36,109 nt of DNA from Tetmemena sp. SeJ-2015 (GCA_027382625.1 JAJKFJ010020677.1:1-36109); one strand, 5' to 3'; counted from the stretch's first letter, positions 22,247 to 32,246 are shown. The notes: generated from the sequence alone by a model not told the origin. A program made the numbers and translations.

Positions 22247-22710
22247 CTTCTCATATATTTAAAATTTCATAATTTTTAATGGCAGTTGACTTCTTTCCAT
22301 CTCCACATTTCTCAGTAAAAGTGTCCTTAGGTGTTGAGTCTGCTTTTTCTTGAAAGCATGAGTGAAAGTAGGGCGTCTGTTTGGCTCGTCTCCACTCAAG
22401 TGGAACTCTGCTATTTCAGTTGCTTGATTGAAGTTGAAATATTTTTGAACACTTTTGACACTTGCTCTTTGACTTAGCTCATCAAAGTTATTTAGTACTC
22501 CACATACTCTCCGATATCCTTTTCATTGAACAGAGTGGAAAAGCTCCTTTTCCTTCCACTAGAGTGGAGACGAGCCAAACAGACGCCCTACTTTCACTCA
22601 TGCTTTCAAGAAAAAGCAGACTCAACACCTAAGGACACTTTTACTGAGAAATGTGGAGATGGAAAGAAGTCAACTGCCATAAAAATTATGAAATTTTAAA
22701 TTATAGATTA

Positions 22711-22749
<39 letters not shown>

Positions 22750-24892
22750 CTTTAACTTCTATCTCTAGCTTTAGTCCTTCCTCTGAGCATTATATTTCTT
22801 CTGAGTGTCTACGATTTTCTTTTAGATAAGTAGGTATAATATAATATAAAAATTATGAAGAGAAAAGTTGCAAAAACATTCTTTAATTTACAAATTTTAA
22901 AAAACAAATTTTATATTTAATCCTTACAATCATTTAACTATTTAACAAATTATTTTTTTAATTTAAAAATATTTTGGCTTGCAATGAATTCCTTTTTTTA
23001 ATTTAAGAAATATTTCCATCACTGCCTTGATAAAAAAATATTAAATTGAATAGTATTATAAAAATAAATAGCATTTAATACTCCCTTCAAAATTATAGCA
23101 TTTCCTCATGATGATAACTCTATGAGCATAAATATTAGCTTGTCAAATTATTTCTCAAAAGCATTTGAAAAGATTCCTCTTAAAATTATATGACTAAAAA
23201 AGAAGAAAGTGACAATAATTTTTTCGATTTTAAATTGAAAATAAGTTGATAGGTGATGCCTTTTAAAGTAAAACATGAGAAAAATATCAATATGGATCAA
23301 AGTAAAGACAAAAATTCTATGAAAATACTGATTGGTTCATTTCATAGAATAATAATAATAATTAAGGGAATTAAAGGCACCCGGCTTAAATAAGATAGGC
23401 CGTGAAGTCAGTGATATTGCTGTGACGCACTTATCTGACGCACACAAACCTACCAGCCGAATAGGGATATTCAACAAGTGGCACCCCCGCCACCTCACAC
23501 TCTGAGCAGAAGCCCCCGGCTTCACCATCCAAAAAAACCTAATAGGAGGAAAAAAATCCGGTAGCTTCGGACCGAGAGCAAGTCGCTGCTCCGTAGCGTC
23601 TGGCTTCGCTGTCCAACTGCATGACTGAGTGTTTGCCCATAGATCACATCCCTCCACGCCTAACAGGATTAGGAGGGTGAGTGAGAGACCACTCACCTTT
23701 GATTATCTCTCCAGTGAGCAGCTCACCACCTTCCCCAGGGCTTCGGCTGCCATTATCCCCTTGCCTCTTTTAAGCACTCACTCACCAGCCAATGGATTAC
23801 CAAACCAAAAAGCCTTCAGGGAAAGGGCGACCCGGTGCCTAGTGCCGGTCGTGTGCGTCCTGAATTTTAACTTTCTAATTTAATAATCCATTTCATAGAA
23901 TAATCTTCATTTAAAATACTTTAACATAAGTATTATTTTAAAAATGGAAATCTTCTTAATTAATAAACTGCTATGAGCTCTATAACTCCTAAAAGTGAAA
24001 ATAAAATGAGATTTCCTTAAAATATATTTTTATGAAAATGGAGAGGGAGATAATTTTAATTTAAAGAGATTAAATTTAATATCTTTTAAGGTAGAAAATT
24101 CCTAAATAAACTAATTAAATTACATTTTCTGTTCTCTACTAAATAATTTCCATCACCCAATTTTTGATGAGTTCACAAATATGTTTTGCTTATTAAGTTT
24201 TTGTCATTTTTTTAAACTAGTCATCTCAATCCACAAATTAATAGATTAAAGAACAAAAAATATAATTCAAATTCACTAAAAAACTATATTACCTAAAGTA
24301 AGTAATCCATAATCCTTTTTTAATTAAGTTTAAAATATAATGAAGCGCATAAGAAGTTACAAAATTTATCACTCCACACTGACAAAATTTCACTTCTCTC
24401 TTATAAAATAATATTTTAAAGTATTCCATAATGAGAATCTAATAACTCATAGTCTAGCTTGAGTTAGGCTTTGTTTCGAATTCAATAAGGCCATGGTAAT
24501 TGTATTTAGGAATTTTAATAATATCTTCTTTCTTGTTTATTTCTCATTAAAAATTAATAAAACTGCTTTGCTAAATTTCTCCTAACTGCAATAAAAATAT
24601 AAAATTATAAATTTTAGCTGCTTCAGGAGGTTGGCCTCTTGAATGATTGAATTTCTTTATTGTGGATTTGAGCAAAATTTGATGGCGAACATCAGATCAC
24701 TGTTTATTTTTTAATAGCATGCGACTGCTCCAAATGAATATAATTTTTAATTTTGGAAATAATTAATGAGCCTTGTCCAAGCAGTTTAACGAATTCAAGT
24801 TTTAAGCCGTTTTTCAAAACGACTTATGGCAAGTCATCAGATGTTAAATACTTTTACTAAGTAATCTAGGGAAAAAATAAATAGAGACGCAT
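19362..24892 (-). CDS. Casein kinase 1-like protein kinase, germline copy split by IESs
   Basis: This locus encodes a Ser/Thr protein kinase most like the CK1 family. Joining eight segments through seven pointer pairs gives one frame of 244 residues (ATG 24892 to codon end 19570). Landmarks are the glycine loop LGQGSFGAV (38-46), the beta-3 lysine in FAIKF (K61), the helix C glutamate in QEANLLKQL (E75), the hinge IMEY (121-124), the catalytic loop IHGDIKEDNF (171-180; D174, N179), the magnesium-binding IDFG (190-193), and the CK1-type activation segment RGTPYVSSINAH (214-225) followed by EQARVDDLISL. SIN in place of APE is a CK1 hallmark. TAA/TAG occur in frame at seven or more places and must be Gln. 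The usual HRD arginine is Gly here. The CK1 LPW region was not found, so the C-lobe is incomplete. The start ATG is the only in-frame choice before the glycine loop but is unproven. Confidence 0.9.
19570..19736 (-). other. Kinase MDS 8: DFG, activation segment, helix F
   Basis: It encodes IDFGSSRRYLDEQNQHIK, then RGASNNRGTPYVSSINAHLN and IEQARVDDLISLVYTLL. This region gives the clearest CK1 match. The Gln after DE is TAA. The 3' edge of the segment is not fixed; homology fades at 19570. Confidence 0.93.
19730..20796. other. IES 7, 1067 bp, pointer TAATTGA
   Basis: The 7-bp repeat TCAATTA (plus strand) lies at 19730-19736 and 20797-20803. Joining through it gives CTA-ATT-GAT-TTC-GGT, i.e. LIDFG, exactly as expected for a kinase. 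A foldback element with G/C-run ends lies inside (20184-20697). Confidence 0.93.
20184..20697. mobile_element. Foldback element with G-run/C-run ends inside IES 7
   Basis: The left end reads GGGGGGGCTTTCCTCTACAG then TAAAATTT. The right end, inverted, reads a G-run, then ATTTCCTCGACAG and TAAAATTT. The arms match well for about 32 bp and loosely further in. The interior is A/T homopolymer runs. ATTAAA flanks both sides (20177-20182, 20699-20704) and may be a target duplication. No coding capacity. Confidence 0.7.
20797..20855 (-). other. Kinase MDS 7: catalytic loop
   Basis: It encodes HGDIKEDNFRQKSGEAYLI and the start of the next Asp. The pattern H-x-D-I-K-x-D-N-F matches the CK1 catalytic loop except for Gly at the Arg position. 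It is bounded by pointers CACGGA and TAATTGA. Confidence 0.93.
20850..21557. other. IES 6, 708 bp, pointer CACGGA
   Basis: Plus-strand TCCGTG lies at 20850-20855 and 21558-21563. The insert has patches of moderate GC that read open on the minus strand, but none matches the kinase. Next to the pointer the IES end also resembles the MDS end (TTTAATATT versus TTTAATATC). Confidence 0.88.
21558..21577 (-). other. Kinase MDS 6, only 20 bp
   Basis: The minus strand reads ATGATTTTAATATCCACGGA, encoding Asp-Phe-Asn-Ile-His-Gly, with 9 of 20 bp in pointers. Confidence 0.75.
21575..21591. other. IES 5, 17 bp, pointer ATG
   Basis: Plus-strand CAT lies at 21575-21577 and 21592-21594. Excision changes the register so that LHDAGY runs into DFNIHGD. 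Without it the catalytic loop is out of frame. The 3-bp repeat is short, so the exact cut could differ by a base or two. Confidence 0.8.
21592..21725 (-). other. Kinase MDS 5: helix D and helix E
   Basis: It encodes LEDQLPKFTYDSLSSGNPDQ, then RIKFKYVALSMLEAIKSLHD and AGY. The ALSMLEAIKSLH stretch is the CK1 helix E that precedes the catalytic loop. One TAG is Gln. It is bounded by pointers ATACTT and ATG. Confidence 0.92.
21766..21985. repeat. GC-rich island with internal duplication, inside IES 4
   Basis: About 45 percent GC in an AT-rich setting. A 28-bp motif, GACGATGGGTTTTTGCGGTG onward (21788), recurs imperfectly as GACGATGGGCTTTCACGGTG at about 21924. GGAGGATC on the minus strand occurs here (21883-21890) and at the start of kinase MDS 5 (21711-21718). 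It is likely a dispersed repeat of unknown class. A minus-strand frame is open but shows no kinase similarity. Confidence 0.5.
22103..22838. mobile_element. Foldback (MITE-like) element with near-perfect 290-300 bp arms
   Basis: Left arm 22103-22403 and right arm 22549-22838 are inverted copies, including blocks such as GGCGTCTGTTTGGCTCGTCT and CACCTAAGGACACTTTTACT. Each arm has an internal (TA)n tract that differs in length (22195-22243 and about 22708-22747). The ends read TATACCTAC...GTAGGTATA, compatible with a TA target duplication. The loop of about 145 bp carries no gene. High arm identity suggests a recent insertion or a DNA structure kept intact. Confidence 0.9.
23354..23888 (-). mobile_element. 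SINE-like retroelement, copy 2, with perfect 16-bp target duplication
   Basis: It matches copy 1 in full length and orientation. It is flanked by CATTTCATAGAATAAT at 23338-23353 and again at 23889-23904, the mark of target-primed retrotransposition. On the minus strand it ends with an (ATT)n tail against the duplication. Frames on both strands (for example 23337-23696 minus and 23629-23883 plus) are shadows: small indels relative to copy 1 break them. It lies inside IES 4 of the kinase gene, so it is presumably eliminated from the somatic genome. Confidence 0.88.
24419..24545 (-). other. Kinase MDS 4: beta-4/beta-5 to hinge
   Basis: It encodes INKKEDIIKIPKYNYHGLIE, then FETKPNSSQTMSYQILIMEY. 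Two TAG codons are read as Gln. It ends with pointer ATACTT (plus-strand AAGTAT, 24419-24424). Confidence 0.9.
24539..24574. other. IES 3, 36 bp, pointer GAGAAAT
   Basis: The 7-bp repeat ATTTCTC (plus strand) lies at 24539-24545 and 24575-24581. The insert carries an in-frame TGA that excision removes. Confidence 0.8.
24575..24589 (-). other. Kinase MDS 3, only 15 bp
   Basis: The minus strand reads GCAGTTAGGAGAAAT, of which 11 bp belong to the flanking pointers. It supplies Leu-Gly-Glu between helix C and the next segment. The alternative is that this is part of one larger IES joined by a shorter repeat. Confidence 0.6.
24586..24617. other. IES 2, 32 bp, pointer GCAG
   Basis: Plus-strand CTGC lies at 24586-24589 and 24618-24621. 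Excision joins LLKQ to LGE in frame. The insert has only about three G/C bases besides the pointer. Confidence 0.75.
24618..24737 (-). other. Kinase MDS 2: glycine loop, beta-3 lysine, helix C
   Basis: It encodes SFGAVACYQKINSDLMFAIK, then FCSNPQQRNSIIQEANLLKQ. Three Gln residues come from TAA/CAA, with TAA used twice. It is bounded by pointers TCATT and GCAG. Confidence 0.92.
24733..24764. other. IES 1, 32 bp, pointer TCATT
   Basis: This AT-rich insert lies inside the glycine loop. AATGA occurs at 24733-24737 and 24765-24769. Removing 32 bp turns GGC-TCA into GGC-TCA-TTT-GGA, giving the canonical GQGSFG. Left in place, it breaks the loop. Confidence 0.92.
24765..24892 (-). other. Kinase MDS 1: N-terminus to first part of glycine loop
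   Basis: It encodes residues 1-42, ending LKLEFVKLLGQGS. It ends with the pointer TCATT (plus-strand AATGA, 24765-24769). Its left edge in the gene is unknown; the frame remains open a short way upstream of the ATG. Confidence 0.85.
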
Positions 24893-26693
24893 GTTGATTT
24901 ATAAAATGAATTTTTGTATTTTAATTTATTTATTTTATCTATTAAATTATCGCATAATGTATGGCTATTTGTTCATAATCTTATTATGAAATTTATTTTT
25001 TAATATTTAAAAGCTACAATTTTAATTCAGCTTGTATGAAATCGGAGTTCACAAGTTTAGAGATCAATAAGTAAGATATAAAACTGATTATATAATAAAA
25101 TTTAAAGGGCATGAGTTTATTAAATGCACCGTTATAGGAACTTATTATAATGTACAAACACTTTAAATATAATTTAAATTGTTAAGAAAAATAAGCAACC
25201 ATTTCAAATTAAAAAAATTTAAGTTTATTTTTTTAGAATATATTTATTTGAATGAGTAGTCTCTTCGGATTTCTTTTACATATGGACAAATAAAAATTTA
25301 TTTTACTAGATGCAGATTCACCTCAAAGTCTGAGCAGATGAGATGCTTATCTTTTTCATATGTTTTCTTGATCTTTTGAGAAACTACTTATTTCATCCTT
25401 TATCGAGATAAAAAGAAGTAACCAACGAAATAAATTATATGTTTTCTAATTTCCAATATTTATCAATATAAAAAAATTCTTAACAGGAATAAATTTAATT
25501 ATTTTAGTTAAAATGGCAAAGATTTATTAGTAATAATATCTTAAATTAGGCCAATTTTATTAATTAAAAATGTCAAAAGTTTTAATCAGAGTTCATAAGA
25601 CTTCAATAAAGGAAATAAATATTATTAAAATAATTTTAAAGTAGCAGAAGACAAGGAGTTTTGAAGAAATTTAATTAAAATTTATCCTCATATGCATAAG
25701 TGGAAGGAATAACATGTTTAAAAATTATAGATAAAGCAACTATATTAAACATAAATTAAAATTAGATTTAAATATAACTATCTTTCTAAATAAATATATT
25801 TATTTAAATTTTTTAGTTTTGCTCTTTAAATAATTATTTGATATTAAAAATTTAAATTAAATTTTTATTAAAAAACTATTAAATATATCAATTATAGAAA
25901 TAATTTTATATGTTGATTATGAGATTGTGCTACTAATACAAGTTGTTTTTATTTTGAAGGTGTTGCTTTAGTCTTCCTCTTTTTAACGAGTGAATAAATA
26001 TTGTTTTTAAAATAATTTATATCATAATTCTAATTTTATTTTATTCAATCCGATAATAAATACTTTTACTTATAAAATATAAAACTTAATTACAAACTAT
26101 TACAGTCAAAATCACTTTTGATATTAAAATATTCCTGGGAAATTATTAGACAACTATAGCTTTATACATAATTGTGAATGAGAGAGTATTAATCATGATG
26201 CATTTTATATTCACAAATTCAAAATTTTCTTTAATGGAAGCAATCCTAGCTGATTAGTTTAGTAGTAGGCTCCAGTTACAATTAGTATGGATGAAGTGTT
26301 AGACCATATAAAATTGCTACAAGCCATCCAAAATGATTAAGCAAAATAATGAAATTTTTATTTAAGTTTATTACCTTCCTACAATTAACTGTATCCTTTA
26401 TGATCTGATAACAATAAATAGCATAAATTTATTTTATAAAGATCTATTAATTATCTTAAAGCTTTCATGAGACTTCCATACTTGAGAAGAGCAATAATGA
26501 AAATCCAAGGGATTTCTCAATCTAAAAGTGTTATAAGAAATCAAAGGAACTAATGCTCATAATTTTAAGATTCTGCATTTAAGTGGCAAAATTCATGAAA
26601 TTACTAGTAATCTGAATAAAAATTTAGAAATTCTTCAAAGATTAAGTCTGAGAGTAATCTACGGAATACTAATCGTATTTAAGTTTTAGAACG
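24893..26693. other. AT-rich interval between kinase and transposon
   Basis: Mostly low-complexity AT-rich DNA. A minus-strand ciliate-code frame reaches from the transposon edge at 26701 to about 26470 (contains MNFATQMQNLKIMS and LLLFSSMEVS). Nothing else was recognised. Confidence 0.4.
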
Positions 26694-26701
26694 CAAATTT
26701 C
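26694..26701. repeat. Transposon target duplication, left copy
   Basis: CAAATTTC, identical to 32562-32569, immediately outside the inverted repeat. Confidence 0.88.
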
Positions 26702-26996
26702 GGGCGGTGGGTCCCCCACCGCACGTGCGGTCCCGGGATCCCTCTTTTTCCCCACACCGCACAACTTCCACCCACCAATCCCCCCACCGCACGTGCGGTC
26801 TGGGGAAAGGTCACCAATCCCCCCACCGCACGTGCGGTCTGGGGAAAGGGCACCAATCCCCCCACCGCACGTGCGGTCTGGGGATAGGGCACCAATCCCC
26901 CCACCGCACAACTTTTCATTTTAAGTTTAGTAAGATATATAAGTGCCATCCAAGGCAGTTTATAATCAGTAGAAGTACTATTTTATGTTTAGTTAG
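26702..26996. repeat. Left terminal inverted repeat with 39-bp internal tandem units
   Basis: It pairs with 32247-32561. It contains the palindrome ACCGCACGTGCGGT at 26718, 26786, 26825 and 26864, the last three in 39-bp tandem units that also carry CCAATCCCCCC and CTGGGGA; a half copy starts at 26903. Open frames through this GC-rich block on both strands come from the repeat and are not genes. Confidence 0.92.
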
Positions 26997-28532
26997 GTTA
27001 TTTAAGTCAAAAATTGTTTAAATTATACAAATATTTATATTTATTTTTAACTATTTAAAAATTTTTAATCCTAAACTATAAGTAAACATAATTTAACAAA
27101 TCTATATTCTTAAAGATTTAAATTCTAAGACAATAAAAAAAAAACAAGAAATTCACCACTAAAGGTTAATAACTATTAGTAAAAGTTATTGTCTACAAAA
27201 AGAATCATACTTTAGTTAAGTTAAGTGAATGATTAAAAGTATAGATGAGGATCTTTATCTTAATGGATGATGAAATAAAAATTTCTCCATGATCTTTATC
27301 TTTTCCGATATCATATTAAAAATTATTATAACTTTATTATATCATCAGCCGAAACAGCATTACAAGCAGATATGATGTGACCAATCTCATTAAATCTTAT
27401 ATAAGTGCAAATCAAATTTTGCACTTATTATACATCTGATCTTAAGTCTCCCAGCAGACTTAACTGGCGAGGATGTAAAGATCTAAGATTATTACCTCCT
27501 GAATCTAATGGTCTTCATATTATACAATACCAACATTCTTTAGCATCTTCGAATATAATAAATTATAATTTAATATATAAATTTTTTTGAGTTTCCATGA
27601 TACGAGTAGCTAAATTTATATATGAAATATAATCATAAATTATCTTACAATAATAGTGAAAATTTGAGATTATTAGTCAAAAATAAATAGTAACCGTATA
27701 ATTAAATTTTATTTATATCGTATTCCACATAATAATGGAGAAAACACAAGGCGATTTGACACAACAGCGGTGTATCGTAGAATACTTTACAACTATTGGT
27801 CTGCTAGCAAATGCTATGAACTGCTAAGACTAATTATAATAAATTAGAAAAAAGAGTATTGACGTTATTATTGTAAAGTAATATCTACATAAGCTTACTA
27901 AATTTATTTATTATAAAGCCTATAATAAATGTTTTATTAGTTTGGGACTACAGAAATGCTGTTTTTTTACTAGCGGTTGAACTTCAAATCAATAAGATTA
28001 TATTGAAACTAACATTATCATTTTGTTTATTCAAAGTTAGAAATGGATAACTAAATATACATTCAATAATAGAAACCTATACAAAATAATAGTAAGTAGA
28101 AACTTCAACGAAAATAAGCAAATGTTATCATTTTTTCACTTCTTTAAATAACATATATTACACTACCTAAGAATTTATAAATCAGATAAATACATTTTAA
28201 TTACCTTTAATCGAGATGTGATACAGTTAGTGTTAATACGAGATGTAATATGTTATAACGAAATAGATGATATAATAATACCTTTTCATAACCGGTTTAT
28301 GAATTTTTATGCTCTTAAATCATATTATTTTAAAAACATTTATAATATTTACTCATCATAATTTTTCGATAATAAATTGATAACCACATTTATTATGCAA
28401 ATTATTTAAATGTTCATACAACTTTAATCACTATATTAAAATTATGTCAGCATTTGAGTCACATTGTTGATTAGCGACGAAATGGCTACATTGACGGCTT
28501 TGCATACGTAGATATATTTATTTTACGAGTGT

Positions 28533-30813
28533 GAATATGTCTACTGCCGCAAAAGGATGTCACTGAAATGGGGATTAAGGATGTACTGCCCTAAAAATTG
28601 GAGTCTATCAGTACTATTCGCAGTAATGACCGATTACTTTACAAAAATATTTAATCATTTATTGATTATATCTATTAAAAAAATCATTTAAAGAAATGGA
28701 ACAAAAAGCCAGGACGATGGCTCAAAAGTGTGTATGGTTAAAGTTAGTATATTTTGAGAACATATTTTCTTTACATCAAAGGTCTCTCGATTATCACCGC
28801 GATATAACTTAATTTATATATAGCCTTATGCGGTGCTGTATTTCTAGTTGATATATGTGCGAGGGTTGTGGCTGCCATTAAACTACGCTGATAATTACTC
28901 AGCCTAAGGCCATTAGTTTTTTACAACTTTCCTACGCTCTATTTAGCTATATAGCACTAACCAAGATAAATTCTTGTTTAGTCTAAAACCCAGTGATCAT
29001 TGAAAACTAAGAGTCACTTTAGGAAGCAAATATCCGTTAAGATAATAAAAAATGGAGATGTGTTTGTTATGCTTCCACATTTACTTTTTCACAACCCAGA
29101 ATTTTAATCGCGATACCTAAAATAAAAACAAACAAGCAGGAATATATAATTTTAACTCATGGATTATTTTTTATCCTAGTCTAAAGAACCCTTTCAAGTG
29201 CTTTAACAGTATTTCATGTGATTATAGAAGAAAAAAAATTCATGGAAAGAAAAGAACTGTTGTACATTATTCAAGTAAAGGATGTGATTATCTCTTGTAT
29301 ATAAAAGATAATGACGTGTGTAATTGCGTAGGAAAATAATTTTTTTGGCATCAAACTGTTAATTGAAGGCAGTTACATTCATAATATGTTAGTAAATTTT
29401 AAATAAATAGGAAAATATATTATAAAAACAAACTTAATGTGCATTTTTATTTATATTTACTTCCCTAATGGTACCTGCACCTCCGAGCTTCCAGATATTA
29501 AATAAAATTATATTAAATAGAATTTTTAAGATATTCTATAACAATGACACTAGTTGTAGACTACTAAACTTTAACATAAGTATCAAATTTTATCTTAATA
29601 TAAAAATAATTTAGAAAATCTATCGGGAAAATTTATTCAGCATTACGCACTGCTATTTACAAGAAGTACATGTTTGAGCAGGGCTAATTTAAGTTATCCG
29701 GTGACGTTCAAATAATAGATACTTATCATCTAATAAAATTAATATATTTTATTTTAAATTCAAGCAGATGAGTGTATTCCTAAAAACTATTAAATTTAAT
29801 TATATTATTAGATGATATAAAAGGATTTTAAATGTACGATATATCTAAAAAGTAGTATATTTATCTTAATACTTGATTTATACAAATTAATACATTCTAT
29901 GATAAATTTATGATAAAATTAGAATATGATTACACACCGCAGTCTCACACATTATTTATTTTTAAATTATGAAGGCGCTGTTCGCAAGCACGACAGATAA
30001 GTGTGGATATTCGGGATTATCTAGGAGGATTAATTTATTTATTAATGTTAAATTTTAGATAACCAGAAGTGCAAGATTATGCGTATAGAGAACAGGACTG
30101 GAGAGACCTTTACAAATTTGATTGCACACAATATTGAACCGGGATCAAAGGTCCATCATGACGGCCATTTATCTTACCTTGCAGTCCCTTGGTAAAGGCT
30201 AGGCATGTATCATGAGAGACACATTCACAGTTCATCATTAAAATAAATGTAGAAAAAATTAAATATTTTTTACAACTTATAATTACATATAGTATTATCA
30301 GTTCCAACTCGATTAATTAAAAACTTGTCAGATTCCTTCTGTAAGGGCTGGACGAAAGGGTACGAAACAATTGCCATCTGGGATAGAACATGGTACTTCT
30401 AACGCTCCTTATTGGTCGAGTATTGCAACAAAGTATTAGTAAAAGGTAATTTAACTTTATTTGATTCCACAATTGTAGGTATCTTTATGGATTTGCACAT
30501 ACAAAAAATGAATTGATTAGAGGCCACTACTCTAAAGTTCAGTCAATAGACTAAAACAGTCGCTACATACTGGACAAACTAGCTTCCCGTCCAGTAGCCA
30601 AAAATTGGGGATGAACGTATAATAATATCAACAGGAGAATAAAGAACTATGGCACACTCAAACCTCATAGAGGGTTTATGGGGCACAATATAATACTATT
30701 TGCACCATATCTACAATACAATACCAGGGACTGATGCTCATCTTGACGAGTATATATATGAAGGGTTATGGAGACGCGACCTGCGAAGAATACGTAGCAT
30801 TGATGATAAGTAG
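28533..30813 (+). pseudogene. Decayed ISXO2/IS1595-type DDE transposase
   Basis: Recognisable pieces occur in the family order. N-terminal zinc-finger-like region: CRKRMSLKWGLRMYCPKN (28545-28598) then, one frame over, ESISTIRSNDRLLY (from 28601). Helical linker: EQKARTMAQK (28699) and DICARVVAAIKL (28850). Region of the first catalytic Asp: VIIEN-stop-ES (28993), where the Asp is lost. VWIFGII (30001). NRTGETFTNLIAHNIEPGSK (30091) followed by VHHDGHLSY with the second Asp. NLIEGLWGTI (30661) with the catalytic Glu, then GTDAHLDEYIYEGLWRRDL. At least three frames are used, two TGA codons occur, and about 950 bp (29030-29985) and 380 bp (30236-30615) of unrelated sequence interrupt it. TAA/TAG inside conserved stretches (after GTI, after VPW) fit Gln. 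The copy is dead. Confidence 0.85.
29727..29818. repeat. Small inverted repeat inside the transposon
   Basis: TATCATCTAATAA near 29727 pairs with TTATTAGATGATA near 29818. It lies in the block that interrupts the transposase and might mark a nested insertion or a structured RNA. Confidence 0.4.
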
Positions 30814-32246
30814 GATTTTATTACACAAGCTACAATTTTAGGAAATATTTTTTTAATATAAATATGATTTTATATATAGCAAAATTCGAATTATCTTACA
30901 ATTTAAAAAAGACTATCTTAATTGTTGAAAATTGTGTATTTAAGAATGAAAAAGAGTATAATTGATAGTTTTTTTTAAGAAAATCTTTGATTGATTTCTG
31001 ACATAGACTACTTATTCTAGTAAAACACGCAAGTTTGGATAAGATACGGTCTTACACAAGAAGCTTTTGTATATCTCAAATATTCAATCTGTTTAAAACT
31101 TATAATATAGTCTAACCAAGGCAAAAAAAAAAATTTTTTGCCTTTTTTAACTATTAACATTATTGCTTTTGGTTACATTTATTCTGCTAATTATTCGGTC
31201 ACAATTTGTAATTATATACGTTTTTATGTTTTGCATCATCCACATATCATATTGTAATTGCTCAATAAAATAACACACACATAATATGGATATCTTTAAT
31301 GGAAAATTAATTAATCTTACAGAATTAATAATAAATTGAACTTTTGTACACAGACCTATTTGTATATAATATAGTGACTTCAAACATACATCGTTGCTAG
31401 TTGCTCGCTTATAATTTAGTCAATATTTAAAGAATTACATCTATATTGTATGCATGCTTGTATATAAGGCATTCAAAGTCAGATTTTATAATTTTACCTT
31501 TCCACACTTTATATCTCATAGAGAATAAGTTAATTTATATTATTTTATGATAGTTATTGATTTTGAATAAGTTACTGCTACAAAACTTCTTTTAAAATTT
31601 CTAACTAAACAAATAAACTTTTTGCTTTTACATGATGTAAGTTTGGACATTTATTATTCCTTTTTGGCTATAAAATATCTTGTTTAATAAGCCATTGTTT
31701 ATAGAGAAAATTGTATTACTATAATATTCATTTTATATACAAGGTATATGTGGTCTAACAATAAAGTACGTGTAACTACAATAAATTTCACCTTTAATTC
31801 TTCCATTTTTGTGATTTTATTAATCGCTTTATTTAAGTCTACAATTTAGTTACTAATAAAATTACTATACTGCAGCATATTTAATGAGTGTAGCTAGACC
31901 TAGTTTGAAAGGATTAAGAATTACTAACTTGTTGCGTTAATACTATCAAAAATTATTATATTTAATAAATGGACCTTTATCTATACAAATATATAAATTT
32001 ATATTTTTGTTTTTATTTACGTATTTTTTATTTTTTGTTGTTAACGGGTAGTTACAAACGGAAATTTATTTCTTCTGTTAATAATATTAAACATAATTGC
32101 ATTTTTGTTGTTGCTGATATTATAATAAATAATAAGCATTATATTTAGCCATGTTTAATAAAATATGAAATGGATGCCTATCATTTTATATTAATATCAT
32201 GAAAAATTAATATCATGAAAATATTGGCAGAAACAATATAATATGA

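Larger units (their letters stand above)
21720..24418. other. IES 4, 2699 bp, pointer ATACTT, loaded with mobile elements
   Basis: AAGTAT occurs at 21720-21725 and 24419-24424; joining through it gives ATG-GAA-TAC-TTG-GAG-GAT (MEYLED), the expected hinge. The insert contains a SINE-like element (23354-23888), a foldback element (22103-22838) and a GC-rich repeat (21766-21985), plus AT-rich DNA at 22839-23337 and 23905-24418 in which no gene was seen. Confidence 0.9.

Noticed and set aside
26669..27021. Several overlapping open frames in the left GC-rich block and their mirror images at 32213-32628
   Set aside because: They follow the 39-bp tandem unit and occur on both strands and in several frames; the peptides are simple repeats of the unit and belong to the terminal inverted repeats of the transposon.
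30110..30307. 65-codon minus-strand standard-code frame in the transposon
   Set aside because: It is antisense to the best-conserved transposase block (NRTGETF...HHDGHLSY).
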